Assembly: GCA_002339085.1 (NCBI GenBank)
Contig: DDDX01000057.1
Span: forward strand, 1 to 47,486
From: Cellvibrionales bacterium UBA1969
GTDB taxonomy: Bacteria > Pseudomonadota > Gammaproteobacteria > Pseudomonadales > UBA7434
Length of the DNA: 47,486 nt
Reading direction: 5' to 3'
Shown: piece by piece, positions 9,340 to 18,055 of the stretch
Layout: every line of letters starts with the position of its first letter
Numbering within the stretch: position 1 is the first letter of the stretch
Notes under the pieces: generated by a model
Told to the model about the DNA's origin: nothing
The model's input: the letters and a program-made list of their open reading frames with translations, nothing else
Databases searched by the model: none
Program-made: the position numbers and the translations under genes

Positions 9340-9636
9340 CTACTGCTTTTTAATCAGCTGAACTAGTACCCAAGGAGCCGTTACCACTGCCCAAAGGTGC
9401 TCATCTTTTTGATGCCAATCAAGCGCCTGCTCATCACTAACAGCAGCTAATTGATTGGCACCCACCCACTGAGAAACAACTTTAGTACTATCTGATGATA
9501 CGGCTGCGGCCACTTCCACTAAGTTAAGGCTGTTATCGACAAGCAAGACCTTTCCTCCAGCAAAAAATCTAGCCAGCTCACGCCAGGCAATTTTACTGGT
9601 CTGCTCGTAGATATTGTCTAGCATATTGTCATTCAT
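9340..9636 (-). CDS. DUF2288 family protein
   Basis: A 98-residue small soluble protein. The family pattern is visible: TSKIAWRELARFFAGGKVLLV, then a short Leu/Val segment (NLVEVAAAV), the motif VSDEQALDWHQKD and the C-terminal LWAVVTAPWVLVQLI. Its function is unknown. AAGG lies 8 bases before the ATG. It follows cinA by 27 bp in the same direction and probably shares its transcript. The stop lies right beside the + strand terminator of the candidate small RNA. Confidence 0.88.
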   Translation of the reverse strand: MNDNMLDNIYEQTSKIAWRELARFFAGGKVLLVDNSLNLVEVAAAVSSDSTKVVSQWVGANQLAAVSDEQALDWHQKDEHLWAVVTAPWVLVQLIKKQ

Positions 9637-9663
9637 AATATAGCCTTATTGAACCGACAAATA

Positions 9664-10935
9664 CTATCGAAGTTTCCGCTGAAAATAATCAGGTAGCGAC
9701 GTAGAACCTAATAAAAAACGACGGACTAAATCTAATGCCAAGGCGCTTATCATTGTTTGAAAAAACTGCCTTCCAACAGGATAATTAAAACGCTTAGCCT
9801 GCAAATTATTTCTACTTCCCCATGCGATCCAAACTGTTCCGACTGGCTTTTCTGCAGTTCCACCATTGGGTCCGGCTATACCCGATACAGAGATAACACA
9901 ATCTGCTGATGCTGAATCAAGGGCACCCAAAGCCATAGCTCGCACAACGTCCTCACTGACAGAACCATACTGCTGAATCAAGTCACTATCAACGCCTAAA
10001 AGTTGCTGCTTAATCGTATTAGAATAAGTCACAAAACCCGCTTCAAATACTGATGAAACACCGCTAATGCCGGTGATCTGAGAGGCAATCATACCGCCAG
10101 TGCAGGATTCAGCAACCGTTATTTGCTGCTGGCGCTGTTGAAGTAAGTCAACCACCACAGACGCTAAGCTATCATCATTCTCGCCAACAATAAATTCACC
10201 AATGATACTCTGCAACTGGGCTTCACAGTCGTCACGTAAATGTAAATGCTCGATACTATCTATTTCTAGCTTAAGCTCTAACAAAGGTGCACCTGCGCGA
10301 AAGCCAACCGTTACTTCTTTGGGCCAATCAGGACAATGATCTGCTAGCAATTGCTGCAATGAAGATTCACCCATACCAAATAGCTTTAAGCGTCTAACTA
10401 AACGAGCCTTAGCGAATGGAAACATGCGTTTAAGCGCCTCCGTGATGGAACCATCAAGCATCGCCGTCAACTCAGAGGGAACACCCGGCGTACAGAGCAA
10501 TAAAGACTCGTTAAAAAAAAGCTGTATACCCACCGCACTGCCAACCGGATTGGCTAACACAGCGGAATCAGCTGGCAACATAGTTTGCTTTAAGTTTGCA
10601 GCGTTAGCATCAACGCCTCGCGCCTCACACCAGCTCTTGACATGAACTAAAGCCTCTGCATTTTCAGCTAGTGCTTGGCCACTTAAAATAGATAGCGCCT
10701 CAGCGGTCAAATCGTCAACGGTTGGGCCTAAACCACCGTTGACGATCACAATCTCGTATCGATCAGTAAGATTTTGCAACTCCCGAACAATTAAGCCAAG
10801 GTCATCGCCCACGGTGACTTTATGGGCCACATCAAAACCTTGCAAAGCCAATGACTGGGCTATCCTCGAAGAATTTGAATCAACGGTATCACCCGTCATC
10901 AATTCATTACCTGTTAACAATAACGCAACTTTCAA
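9664..10935 (-). CDS. cinA: CinA-family protein (MoCF domain plus NMN amidase domain)
   Basis: A protein of about 423 residues joining an N-terminal molybdopterin-binding-like COG1058 domain (LLTGNELMTGDTVDSN; NGGLGPTVDD) to a C-terminal PncC-type nicotinamide-mononucleotide deamidase domain (AESCTGGMIASQ; SGIAGPNGG; KPVGTVWIAWG). These proteins hydrolyse ADP-ribose and/or deamidate NMN in pyridine-nucleotide salvage. The frame could start at a GTG at 10944, but that codon overlaps the GAGG ribosome binding site; I chose the TTG at 10935, 8 bases after GAGG, which gives the usual N-terminus MKVALLLTGNEL. Length is normal for the two-domain form. Confidence 0.9.
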   Translation of the reverse strand: MKVALLLTGNELMTGDTVDSNSSRIAQSLALQGFDVAHKVTVGDDLGLIVRELQNLTDRYEIVIVNGGLGPTVDDLTAEALSILSGQALAENAEALVHVKSWCEARGVDANAANLKQTMLPADSAVLANPVGSAVGIQLFFNESLLLCTPGVPSELTAMLDGSITEALKRMFPFAKARLVRRLKLFGMGESSLQQLLADHCPDWPKEVTVGFRAGAPLLELKLEIDSIEHLHLRDDCEAQLQSIIGEFIVGENDDSLASVVVDLLQQRQQQITVAESCTGGMIASQITGISGVSSVFEAGFVTYSNTIKQQLLGVDSDLIQQYGSVSEDVVRAMALGALDSASADCVISVSGIAGPNGGTAEKPVGTVWIAWGSRNNLQAKRFNYPVGRQFFQTMISALALDLVRRFLLGSTSLPDYFQRKLR

Positions 10936-10961
10936 AAAATACACCTCGTAATAATAAAAAA

Positions 10962-11624
10962 TTAACCACTTTGCTTCGCCATTAAGCCTCCGACAATAAA
11001 ATCAATTAAATTTTCGGTCCGCCATTTAAGTGATTCTGCATCAAGCTCGATCGCATTAATACGTCTAGCCTCATCCCACTCAGCAATAGCTGTCATTGTT
11101 TGGCGACCCATTAATTGCAAGCGAAGATGAATAACGGGAAGCGGTAACGGCTTGAGTGACTTAATCATCAAGCTGGTGATTTCAAACATAGCGCGATTTC
11201 TATCTCGATTCTTTTGAAATAATTCGCGACCGGGCTGATAAGCATATAACTGAGCCAGAGTAGAAACATAAATACTGTCTTCAGCAGGCTTCAATAACTC
11301 TTCAGCAAAAGGTCGAACAAAGACTTCGGTTAGCTTTCTCACCGTTACTACTTCACCGCGATGCTGAAGAAGGTCAAGGCGCCGAAGCCGCTCTTGATTA
11401 ATGGGTGTAATTCGGTAATTAAGGATCGCTTCAATTAGCCCGTCTCGGCTTCCAAAATGGTACTGTAATGCCGAGTGATTTTTATGGCCCGCTTCTTTCG
11501 CTATCATTCGCGTTGAAACTGCTTCTAAACCCTGAGCAGCAAAAAGTCGCTCTGCAGCCGTCAGCAGTGCCATGGCGCCACTTTCAACATTATCGGAATT
11601 TAAGTCGAGTATTTTTCTTGTCAC
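10962..11624 (-). CDS. TetR-family transcriptional regulator
   Basis: A 220-residue repressor-type regulator. The helix-turn-helix is near residues 15-62 (LLTAAERLFAAQGLEAVS, then KNHSALQYHFGSRDGLIEAIL); the rest is a helical ligand-binding domain with no close family recognised. The start is GTG, with an AGGTGGAT ribosome binding site just upstream. It lies 46 bp downstream of the crotonase-family gene in the same direction, so the two may form a unit controlled by this regulator with an acyl-CoA-type ligand; that is inference from context. The inverted repeat at 12552-12565 is a possible operator. Confidence 0.9.
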   Translation of the reverse strand: MTRKILDLNSDNVESGAMALLTAAERLFAAQGLEAVSTRMIAKEAGHKNHSALQYHFGSRDGLIEAILNYRITPINQERLRRLDLLQHRGEVVTVRKLTEVFVRPFAEELLKPAEDSIYVSTLAQLYAYQPGRELFQKNRDRNRAMFEITSLMIKSLKPLPLPVIHLRLQLMGRQTMTAIAEWDEARRINAIELDAESLKWRTENLIDFIVGGLMAKQSG

Positions 11625-11670
11625 TCATCCACCTTTTAACGGTATCAACCTATTTTTGCCCCAAACAAGC

Positions 11671-12447
11671 CTAAGCTTCAGTGTCAAACTGAGCAAAATT
11701 GGGCGAGCGCTTCTCAATAAAAGCAGCCATCGCTTCTTTTGATTCAGCTGAACGCAAGGCCTCACCAAACTGCTCCATTTCATATGCAATTCGTTCAGTC
11801 AGCGTTTCTTCGTTGCGACGCATCAGCCGTTTAGCCTGACGAATAGTCTTTTTGGGGAGTTTAGCAATTCGCCTCGCCTCTTCGGCGACCACCTCTGTTA
11901 ATTGATCTACAGCACAGAGATGACCGATCAAACCGCAATCCTTTGCTTCTTCGGCAGTAATTCTTTCAGCGAAAATTAGTAAGCGAGCAGCCATTTGATA
12001 ACCTAAATACTTGGGCATTAATAGAGATGAGCCCGCTTCTGGGACGACACCAAGACTCACAAAAGGAGTTGAGAAGAAAGCGCTATCAACGGCATAGACC
12101 TTATCGCAATGCAACAAAATAGTCGTCCCTATGCCAATAGCGGGACCATTCACAGCTGCTACTATAGGTATGTCAGTATTGGCTAAACGCAGTAATAATT
12201 TCACCACAGGAGACGTCTCACCTTCAGGCGGCTGAGTCATAAAATCAGCAATATCATTGCCTGCACTAAAAAAATCACCCGCCCCTGTCAACACAACAAC
12301 CTTTATTTGAGCCTCATGTTCAGCTCGAGAAATGGCTTCATTGATTTGATCATAGATACCGTTAGTCATAGCGTTCTTTTTTTCTGGTCGGTTAAATGTC
12401 ACTGTTAACACGCCTTGATCAAGATTAATTAACACAGGATCTGTCAT
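11671..12447 (-). CDS. Enoyl-CoA hydratase/isomerase family (isomerase-like)
   Basis: A crotonase-fold enzyme of about 258 residues. The substrate loop FFSAGNDIADFM gives the first oxyanion-hole region, and VNGPAIGIGTTILLHCD the second. The two glutamates of true enoyl-CoA hydratases are not in their usual places: the GGGxE glutamate is Thr and the xPE position is PF. A Glu is present in VVPEAGSS, as in delta3,delta2-enoyl-CoA isomerases, so isomerase activity is more likely than hydration. The frame continues to a TTG at 12507, but that start has no ribosome binding site; the ATG at 12447 has AAAGG about 10 bases upstream and gives a normal N-terminus. Its role in degradation of unsaturated acyl-CoAs is inferred. 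Confidence 0.88.
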   Translation of the reverse strand: MTDPVLINLDQGVLTVTFNRPEKKNAMTNGIYDQINEAISRAEHEAQIKVVVLTGAGDFFSAGNDIADFMTQPPEGETSPVVKLLLRLANTDIPIVAAVNGPAIGIGTTILLHCDKVYAVDSAFFSTPFVSLGVVPEAGSSLLMPKYLGYQMAARLLIFAERITAEEAKDCGLIGHLCAVDQLTEVVAEEARRIAKLPKKTIRQAKRLMRRNEETLTERIAYEMEQFGEALRSAESKEAMAAFIEKRSPNFAQFDTEA

Positions 12448-12551
12448 CGAGAAAGCACCTTTAGCATTGATAAAAGTAGATTCTTTAATATAATCGATTC
12501 CTAACAAGGAAAATACTTTTTTTGGTTTTTATTGCGTAATATATTGCTAGT

Positions 12552-12565
12552 GAACACAAATGTTC
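12552..12565. promoter_or_regulatory. Inverted repeat GAACA-N4-TGTTC, possible TetR operator
   Basis: GAACA CAAA TGTTC is a perfect 5-4-5 inverted repeat about 105 bp upstream of the chosen crotonase start and 135 bp upstream of the DUF3301 start. Its size and symmetry fit a repressor operator, and the nearest regulator gene is the TetR gene downstream. No second copy was noticed. Confidence 0.35.
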
Positions 12566-12590
12566 CCATTCAGGGTCTACAATACAAACT

Positions 12591-12640
12591 AGCTAAACTG
12601 AGCCAAATTGAGCTAAACTGACTCAAAATAATCTAAAATG
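12591..12640. repeat. Five in-register 10-bp imperfect repeats
   Basis: The sequence reads as consecutive decamers: AGCTAAACTG, AGCCAAATTG, AGCTAAACTG, ACTCAAAATA, ATCTAAAATG. Units 1 and 3 are identical; each has an A-rich centre. A 10-bp period matches one DNA helix turn, so the array may be curved or present phased contacts. It lies in the divergent region between the crotonase gene and the DUF3301 gene. Confidence 0.5.
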
Positions 12641-12699
12641 ATCATTAATAAAAGTTATGCTCAGTAATTTAGAATCGAATACAGTCACAAAGTTAAACT

Positions 12700-13032
12700 A
12701 TGAGCCTAAGCATCTACCATATTATTTTTTTATCGCTAGGATTACTGCTGGGTCGGTACTTTTTCTCTGAACTAAAAGTTCGAGAACTCACCTTGCAAGC
12801 GGTAAGAAAGCACTGCCAACTGATGCAAGTACAACTGCTAGACCAAAGTGTTGGTCTATACCGAGTTTGGTTTAAACGTGGTGCAGATAAACGCTTACAC
12901 TGGTGGAGGAACTATCAGTTTGAATTTACATCAACCGGAGAGGAACGCTACCAAGGCTATATTATAGTGCTCGGTAATCGTGTCGAGAGCATCGATCTTG
13001 GCGTTCATAAATTCCCCGATCAAGAGAACTAA
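12700..13032 (+). CDS. DUF3301 family protein
   Basis: A 110-residue protein with one N-terminal membrane segment (residues 3-22, YHIIFLSLGLLLGRYFF) and a cytoplasmic part rich in aromatic and basic residues (GLYRVWFKRGADKRL, WWRNYQFEF, RYQGYIIVLGNRVE). This matches DUF3301, whose function is unknown. It is followed within a few bases by the metallopeptidase gene in the same direction, so they are probably co-transcribed. No strong ribosome binding site is visible before the ATG. Confidence 0.85.
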   Translation: MSLSIYHIIFLSLGLLLGRYFFSELKVRELTLQAVRKHCQLMQVQLLDQSVGLYRVWFKRGADKRLHWWRNYQFEFTSTGEERYQGYIIVLGNRVESIDLGVHKFPDQEN

Positions 13033-13036
13033 GAAA

Positions 13037-13873
13037 GTGACTAAATCTCACCCAGTCGAGCCATTAAAACAAATGATATTGGATTTTTCTGACTCTACCC
13101 TAAAGCCGATCAATCCTAGCACTGTAACTGAACCCACAGCCCCTGAACCCACAACTACTGGGATTCACTACCAGCTTATACGAAGCAAAAGAAAAACTCT
13201 GTCGATCAGCGTAAAGCGAGCGACTGTAGAAGTGAGAGCGCCTTTAAAAGCGCCTCTTAAGTGGATTAAAACCTTTATTCATAGCAAGGCAGATTGGATT
13301 CATCATCAAGTCAATATTCAGAAACTGCAACTAAGCGACATTTATCGCATTTGCGATCAATCCATTATACCCGTGTTAGGAAAGCCGCTACTCCTGACTA
13401 TCAACCCAAACAGCAATTGCAAGCGATCATCCATTACCCTCAATGATGATGTTATTGACATTCAGTTTAATACCTCTATGTCATTGAGCAGTGATGAAAT
13501 CGAGGAAAAGAGCACAGTCATTTTCTTAGCGTGGCTAAAAAAACAAGCTCAACACTACATGTCAAAAAGGACCAACAGCTTAGCCAATCAATTAGGCTTA
13601 AAAGACAAACTAAATAAAATCAGTTATCGTCGCACTAAAAGTAAATGGGGGCATTGCACCAGCGAAGGAAATATACAATATAATCCGCTCATTATCATAG
13701 CGCCCTTATTCGTCGTCGACTATATTATCGCCCACGAAGTCTGCCATTTAGCCCATGCCAATCATTCAAAGCGATTTTGGGCAACCGTTGAAAAAACTTT
13801 TCCGCAAAGAAAGCATGCGGAGCAATGGCTCAACCAGCATGGGCATCGCTTAGCAATTGAAATTAACAGGTAA
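13037..13873 (+). CDS. YgjP-type (DUF45) zinc metallopeptidase
   Basis: A zincin-like protein of about 278 residues. The zinc site is visible: AHEVCHLAHANHSKRFW holds HExxH (H-E-V-C-H) and a downstream His. RRTKSKWGHCTSEGNI upstream and the closing helix (WLNQHGHR) are also typical of YgjP/M48-like proteins. Substrates are unknown. The frame is open back to a GTG at 12980, inside the DUF3301 gene; I prefer the GTG at 13037, directly after the DUF3301 stop and preceded by a purine-rich AAGAGAACTAAG. An ATG at 13073 is a third option. The first 50 residues are rich in Thr and Pro and not conserved-looking. Confidence 0.85.
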   Translation: MTKSHPVEPLKQMILDFSDSTLKPINPSTVTEPTAPEPTTTGIHYQLIRSKRKTLSISVKRATVEVRAPLKAPLKWIKTFIHSKADWIHHQVNIQKLQLSDIYRICDQSIIPVLGKPLLLTINPNSNCKRSSITLNDDVIDIQFNTSMSLSSDEIEEKSTVIFLAWLKKQAQHYMSKRTNSLANQLGLKDKLNKISYRRTKSKWGHCTSEGNIQYNPLIIIAPLFVVDYIIAHEVCHLAHANHSKRFWATVEKTFPQRKHAEQWLNQHGHRLAIEINR

Positions 13874-13879
13874 GAACAC

Positions 13880-15304
13880 CTACTGCATTAAAAGCTGACG
13901 CTTATCTTCTAGGTATTGCCTTAACTGATCGAGCAATGCTAATTGCTCTGAATTAGAACCCTTCAAATTCTGAATATTTTCTAACTCGCTTTCTAATCGG
14001 CTGTCCTCACCAGAAAAACATTTGTCGCGACAAAATTCAAACCACTCCTGCTGCTCATCTGACGATAGGCTGTCAGGAAAATTACGCGCACGGTATCGAA
14101 GCAGCATCTCGACTAAACGAGCATCTTGAAAGGGAAAAACTTTCTCGGACAGTGCCTGGGCATCAGCTGATACAACCGATGCCATTAGCCGCTTATCGTT
14201 ATTAGGAATAAAGCCGTCATACAATAAGGCCTCTGCATCTTTACCACTATTATCAAAGCCTGTTACAGCGATGACTTGTTGTAATTTATCAGCCAAATGA
14301 GTGCTGGCCAAGTAGCGTTGTCGGTGCTGCTCACACACGTCAAGATCTATATTAAGCCTGCTTGCAACGGCTGGGGTCAGCAGTTTAGCGGTTAACACGA
14401 CAGGACATTTATTAATATGAATCGATTTTATTGGAATGCGCTCAATACCTTCAGGCAAATCTTCTGAGCGAGTAAACAATAACGAGGACAGTTTTTCAAC
14501 CGGTAAACCCAACACAGGGTCTGGCTTGTGACGAAGATCCAGACAGATAATTTCATTTTTATTTTTTAGGCTTTGCGCCACCGGCAACACTAATGAAGCG
14601 GCCTTAGTTTCGGGACCAAAACGCGAGGAGATATGCAAGATTGGCTTAGTTGAACCCAAGGCAAGCAGACTTGAAACCTTAGGCTTCTTCCTTAACTCGA
14701 AAATATGTTGATACAGCTCTGGCTGTTTTTGCTTGATCAGCTTGGCGACCGCTATCGTTGCATAGACATCAGACAAAGCGTCATGGGCAGACTGATGCTC
14801 AAGGCCATTCGCAACCGTTAAGTCTTCAAGACGAAATGAGACCGCGCCATCGTCGCGGCGTGGCCATTGAATACCATCAGGCCGCAAGGCATAACACAAG
14901 CGCACCATATCAATAATATCCCATCGAGAATTATTGTGTTCCCATTCGCGCGCATAGGGATCATAAAAATTTCGGTATAAACCGTAACGCGTCACTTCAT
15001 CATCAAAACGGACACTGTTATAGCCAACCCCACAGGTATTAGGCTGTGCCAGTTCATGATGAATAGCCGCGAAAAACTCACGCTCGCTAACCCCTTGCTG
15101 CTCAACCTGTTGAGGTGTCATGCCAGTCACCATGCAGGCTTTAGCATGAGGAATAATATCTAAACTGGGTCGACAGAGAATATTTAGAGGTGAGTCGATA
15201 ATATTAAAATCCATATCGGTTCGTACACCAGCGAATTGTGATGGTCTATCGTTTGCGGGGTTCACCCCCCAGGTTTCATAGTCATGCCAGTAGAGCGTAT
15301 CCAT
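13880..15304 (-). CDS. sbcB: Exodeoxyribonuclease I
   Basis: A 474-residue 3'-5' single-strand DNA exonuclease used in recombination and mismatch repair. The DnaQ-like motif I is at residues 7-13 (HDYETWG, metal ligands Asp8 and Glu10); the typical NPANDRPSQFAGVRTD follows, then GYNSVRFDDEVTRYGLYRNFYDPY and the Exo III motif HDALSDVYATIA. The SH3-like and C-terminal helical domains are present, so the length is normal. It lies 27 bp downstream of the ABC exporter gene in the same direction and is convergent with the metallopeptidase gene. Confidence 0.96.
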   Translation of the reverse strand: MDTLYWHDYETWGVNPANDRPSQFAGVRTDMDFNIIDSPLNILCRPSLDIIPHAKACMVTGMTPQQVEQQGVSEREFFAAIHHELAQPNTCGVGYNSVRFDDEVTRYGLYRNFYDPYAREWEHNNSRWDIIDMVRLCYALRPDGIQWPRRDDGAVSFRLEDLTVANGLEHQSAHDALSDVYATIAVAKLIKQKQPELYQHIFELRKKPKVSSLLALGSTKPILHISSRFGPETKAASLVLPVAQSLKNKNEIICLDLRHKPDPVLGLPVEKLSSLLFTRSEDLPEGIERIPIKSIHINKCPVVLTAKLLTPAVASRLNIDLDVCEQHRQRYLASTHLADKLQQVIAVTGFDNSGKDAEALLYDGFIPNNDKRLMASVVSADAQALSEKVFPFQDARLVEMLLRYRARNFPDSLSSDEQQEWFEFCRDKCFSGEDSRLESELENIQNLKGSNSEQLALLDQLRQYLEDKRQLLMQ

Positions 15305-15331
15305 TAATCACCCAAAGCTATAGAGGGTCAA

Positions 15332-17167
15332 TTATTCTTCAGAAAACTGATGTTGAGCAAGCTTTGCATACAGCGGCGAACTTTTCAATAGACTGGCATG
15401 ATCACCTTGTGCAACTAAACGCCCCTGATCCATCACGGCAATACTGTCCGCATGTAAAATGGTTGATAATCGATGGGCGATAATCACCGTAGTACGACCT
15501 TGCATTAAAGCGGTTAACGCTTGCTGAACATGGTATTCGCTTTCTGTATCAAGCGCGCTGGTAGCTTCATCTAGCATCAATATGCGAGGATTTTTTAGCA
15601 CTGCTCGCGCTATCGCGATGCGTTGCTTTTGTCCACCTGAGAGACGAACCCCTTGCTCACCTAAAAAACTCTGATAACCCTGGGGTAAACGGGTAATAAA
15701 CTCATGCGCATATGCGGCTTTTGCCGCAGCTATAAGCTCGTCGTCACTCGCTTCTGGCTTGCCATAGCGAATATTACTGGCCACATCATTAGTAAACAAA
15801 ACAGGTTGCTGAGACACCACGGCCATCTGTTGCCGCAGAACTTGAGGATCTAATCGGCTAATATTGGCACCATCCAACAGCACCTCCCCATCCTGAGGAT
15901 CGTAAAACCGCTGAAGCAATTCAAAAACTGTTGATTTACCCGCGCCAGAGGGACCCACTAAAGCAATCACTTTACCTTCAGATAATTGTAATGAAAAATC
16001 AACTAAAGCCGGCTGTTTGGGCCTTGAGGGGTAATAGAAGTTTACTTTGTTAAACGCCAACTCAGCTTTCAATGGGCCTGCAATATTATGATCACCCTGC
16101 TGTTCGATCAGACTATCAACCGCCAAAATCTCAATTAAGCGTTCAGTAGCGCCCGCTGCCCGCAACAAATCAGAAAAAACCTCTGAAATGGTTGCCACCC
16201 CCATCGCCACTAACATGGCATAAAATATAAAAGCCGCTAACTCACCGGCAGTCATCAATCCGTCAATGACGTCTCGGCCACCAAACCAGAGCATCACTGC
16301 CAACGCTAAAAAAACCATCATAATGACGGATGCGATTAAAAATGCACGATGCTTAATGCGTCTCCTAGCGAACATAAATGCGCGTTCTACCTGTCCCGAA
16401 AACGCCACTGTTTCTTGCTGCTCTTGGGTATAGCTTTGAACGGTTTTTATATTTTGAATAATCTCACCAGCATAACTACCTACATCAGCAATTGAATCTT
16501 GACTGTCGCGCGATAATTTCTTCACCCGCTTACCAAATAAACTCATGGGCAAAATAACTAGGGGAACGACCCATATCACTTTAAAAACTAATAAGGCATT
16601 AGTCACAAACAACATAACCAAGCCGCCCAACGTCGTTAGCGCACTTCTTAATGCCATCGAGACTGAGCTACCAATAATGGTCTGCAATAAAGTCGTGTCA
16701 GTGGTTAATCGCGAAGTAATTTCACCGCTACGATTGGTTTCGAAGTAACTAGGATGGAGACGGGTTAAATGATTGAATACTTCGGTACGAATATCAGCAC
16801 TGACCCGCTCACCCAGCCATGACACTAAATAAAAACGGGTAAACGTGCCCACCGCCATCACTATCGCTAACACGACTAAAATGACTAATGACTGATTAAG
16901 AAGTTCAAGCGAATTTTCACCAAAGCCTGCGTCAATCACAAACTTAAGGCCCTGCCCCATCAATAGGCTTATTCCAGATGTCACGATTAAGGCAAGCAAA
17001 GCACCCAAGCAATAGATTTTATAGGGTGTTAAATAAGCAATTAGATAGCGCAGTGAAGAAAGCTTCTGGCTGGCTTTACGTTGCTCAAATGAACTATCAG
17101 CCTCAGCCTGATTCACTGTCGCACTCATTGAGACAGCGACACTATTGGAGCTGTTATTATCTGGCAT
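15332..17167 (-). CDS. ABC exporter, fused permease/ATPase (MsbA-like)
   Basis: A 611-residue half-transporter. Six membrane segments span about residues 50-335 and the ATPase domain residues 370-605: Walker A GPSGAGKST, Q-loop VSQQPVLF, signature LSGGQKQRIAIARA, Walker B ILMLDEATSALD and H-loop AHRLS. It should act as a homodimer exporting a lipid or hydrophobic compound; it is of the broad MsbA/LmrA group, and whether it is the essential lipid A flippase cannot be decided. The first 35 residues are a polar extension. It lies 6 bp after the hydrolase stop, so it may be transcribed with the catabolic genes upstream. Confidence 0.93.
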   Translation of the reverse strand: MPDNNSSNSVAVSMSATVNQAEADSSFEQRKASQKLSSLRYLIAYLTPYKIYCLGALLALIVTSGISLLMGQGLKFVIDAGFGENSLELLNQSLVILVVLAIVMAVGTFTRFYLVSWLGERVSADIRTEVFNHLTRLHPSYFETNRSGEITSRLTTDTTLLQTIIGSSVSMALRSALTTLGGLVMLFVTNALLVFKVIWVVPLVILPMSLFGKRVKKLSRDSQDSIADVGSYAGEIIQNIKTVQSYTQEQQETVAFSGQVERAFMFARRRIKHRAFLIASVIMMVFLALAVMLWFGGRDVIDGLMTAGELAAFIFYAMLVAMGVATISEVFSDLLRAAGATERLIEILAVDSLIEQQGDHNIAGPLKAELAFNKVNFYYPSRPKQPALVDFSLQLSEGKVIALVGPSGAGKSTVFELLQRFYDPQDGEVLLDGANISRLDPQVLRQQMAVVSQQPVLFTNDVASNIRYGKPEASDDELIAAAKAAYAHEFITRLPQGYQSFLGEQGVRLSGGQKQRIAIARAVLKNPRILMLDEATSALDTESEYHVQQALTALMQGRTTVIIAHRLSTILHADSIAVMDQGRLVAQGDHASLLKSSPLYAKLAQHQFSEE

Positions 17168-17173
17168 CGAGGT

Positions 17174-18028
17174 TTATCGCTGTAAAAAAGCTAATGTCAC
17201 ACTTTCAAATTCTTGTTTACGTTCTATCATCGCCCAATGACCGCAATTAGGAAAAATATGCAATTCAGCATTAGGAATAAGACGCATCGGCAGTAAAGCC
17301 ATATCGACGGGTGTGACACGATCATCACGACCCCAAGTGACCAATGTGGGGACTGTGATAGAACCTAAATGTGCGATTCTAGCGGTAGCGTCAGGCCCTC
17401 GAAAAGCTGCGGCCATAGCTTTTTGTGTTTCTCTCGAATACATCATGCGACTGGTGGCTAATGTTTTTGCCTCTAACGCTCTTTCCATGCGGGTATTAAT
17501 TAACTCTTCGGTTACCATAGACTGGTCAAACACCATCGACCGTAACCAGGCAATAATTTTTTCGCGAGTGGGGTCTTCAACAAAATTAGTTAGTAGATTT
17601 AGTCCCTCACAGGGAAAGGGAGAAAACAAATTCATCCCCAAACCACCTATAGTGACATAGCGATGAACGCGATCACTGTGTTGTGCCGCTAAATAACCGC
17701 CAACAATACCACCTAAGGAATTGCCAATAATATGCGCTTTATCAATACCCAAGCCATCGAGTAATCGAATACAGGCACTGACGCATTCCATTACCGGGTT
17801 TCCCTCTACTGGATCACTCCCACCATAGCCGGGCAAATCAATGATCAAACAACGAAAATGCTTAGCAAAAAAGGGTAAATTGCCTTCAAAGTTAGCCCAA
17901 CCACTGACACCCGGCCCAGAACCATGGATCATCAATAACGCAGGTCCCTTGCCCGCCTCGTGGTAATGAATACTGCCTTGCTCGGTCGCTAACAGTCGAC
18001 TGGTCGACTCAAAATCAAAATCTGACAT
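17174..18028 (-). CDS. Alpha/beta hydrolase, meta-cleavage-product hydrolase (HsaD/BphD/MhpC-like)
   Basis: A C-C bond hydrolase of about 284 residues. The triad is visible: nucleophile Ser in GNSLGGIVGG, Asp in WGRDDRVTP, His in NCGHWAMIE. The oxyanion region MIHGSGPGVSGWANF and the lid segment GGLGMNLFSPFPCEG, followed by DPTREKIIAWLRSMVFD, are close in kind to HsaD, which cleaves the ring-opened product of steroid A-ring catabolism; MhpC and BphD act on aromatic products. The frame extends to a GTG at 18040; I chose the ATG at 18028 as more natural, though neither has a strong ribosome binding site. It lies 27 bp after the aldolase gene, which handles the product of this reaction two steps later. 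Confidence 0.9.
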   Translation of the reverse strand: MSDFDFESTSRLLATEQGSIHYHEAGKGPALLMIHGSGPGVSGWANFEGNLPFFAKHFRCLIIDLPGYGGSDPVEGNPVMECVSACIRLLDGLGIDKAHIIGNSLGGIVGGYLAAQHSDRVHRYVTIGGLGMNLFSPFPCEGLNLLTNFVEDPTREKIIAWLRSMVFDQSMVTEELINTRMERALEAKTLATSRMMYSRETQKAMAAAFRGPDATARIAHLGSITVPTLVTWGRDDRVTPVDMALLPMRLIPNAELHIFPNCGHWAMIERKQEFESVTLAFLQR

Positions 18029-18055
18029 ACAACAACTCACTCACTATTTTTATGA

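Noticed and set aside
9250..9366. Short ORF of 38 codons within the candidate small RNA
   Set aside because: It reads through the terminator stem and T run and resembles no known peptide.
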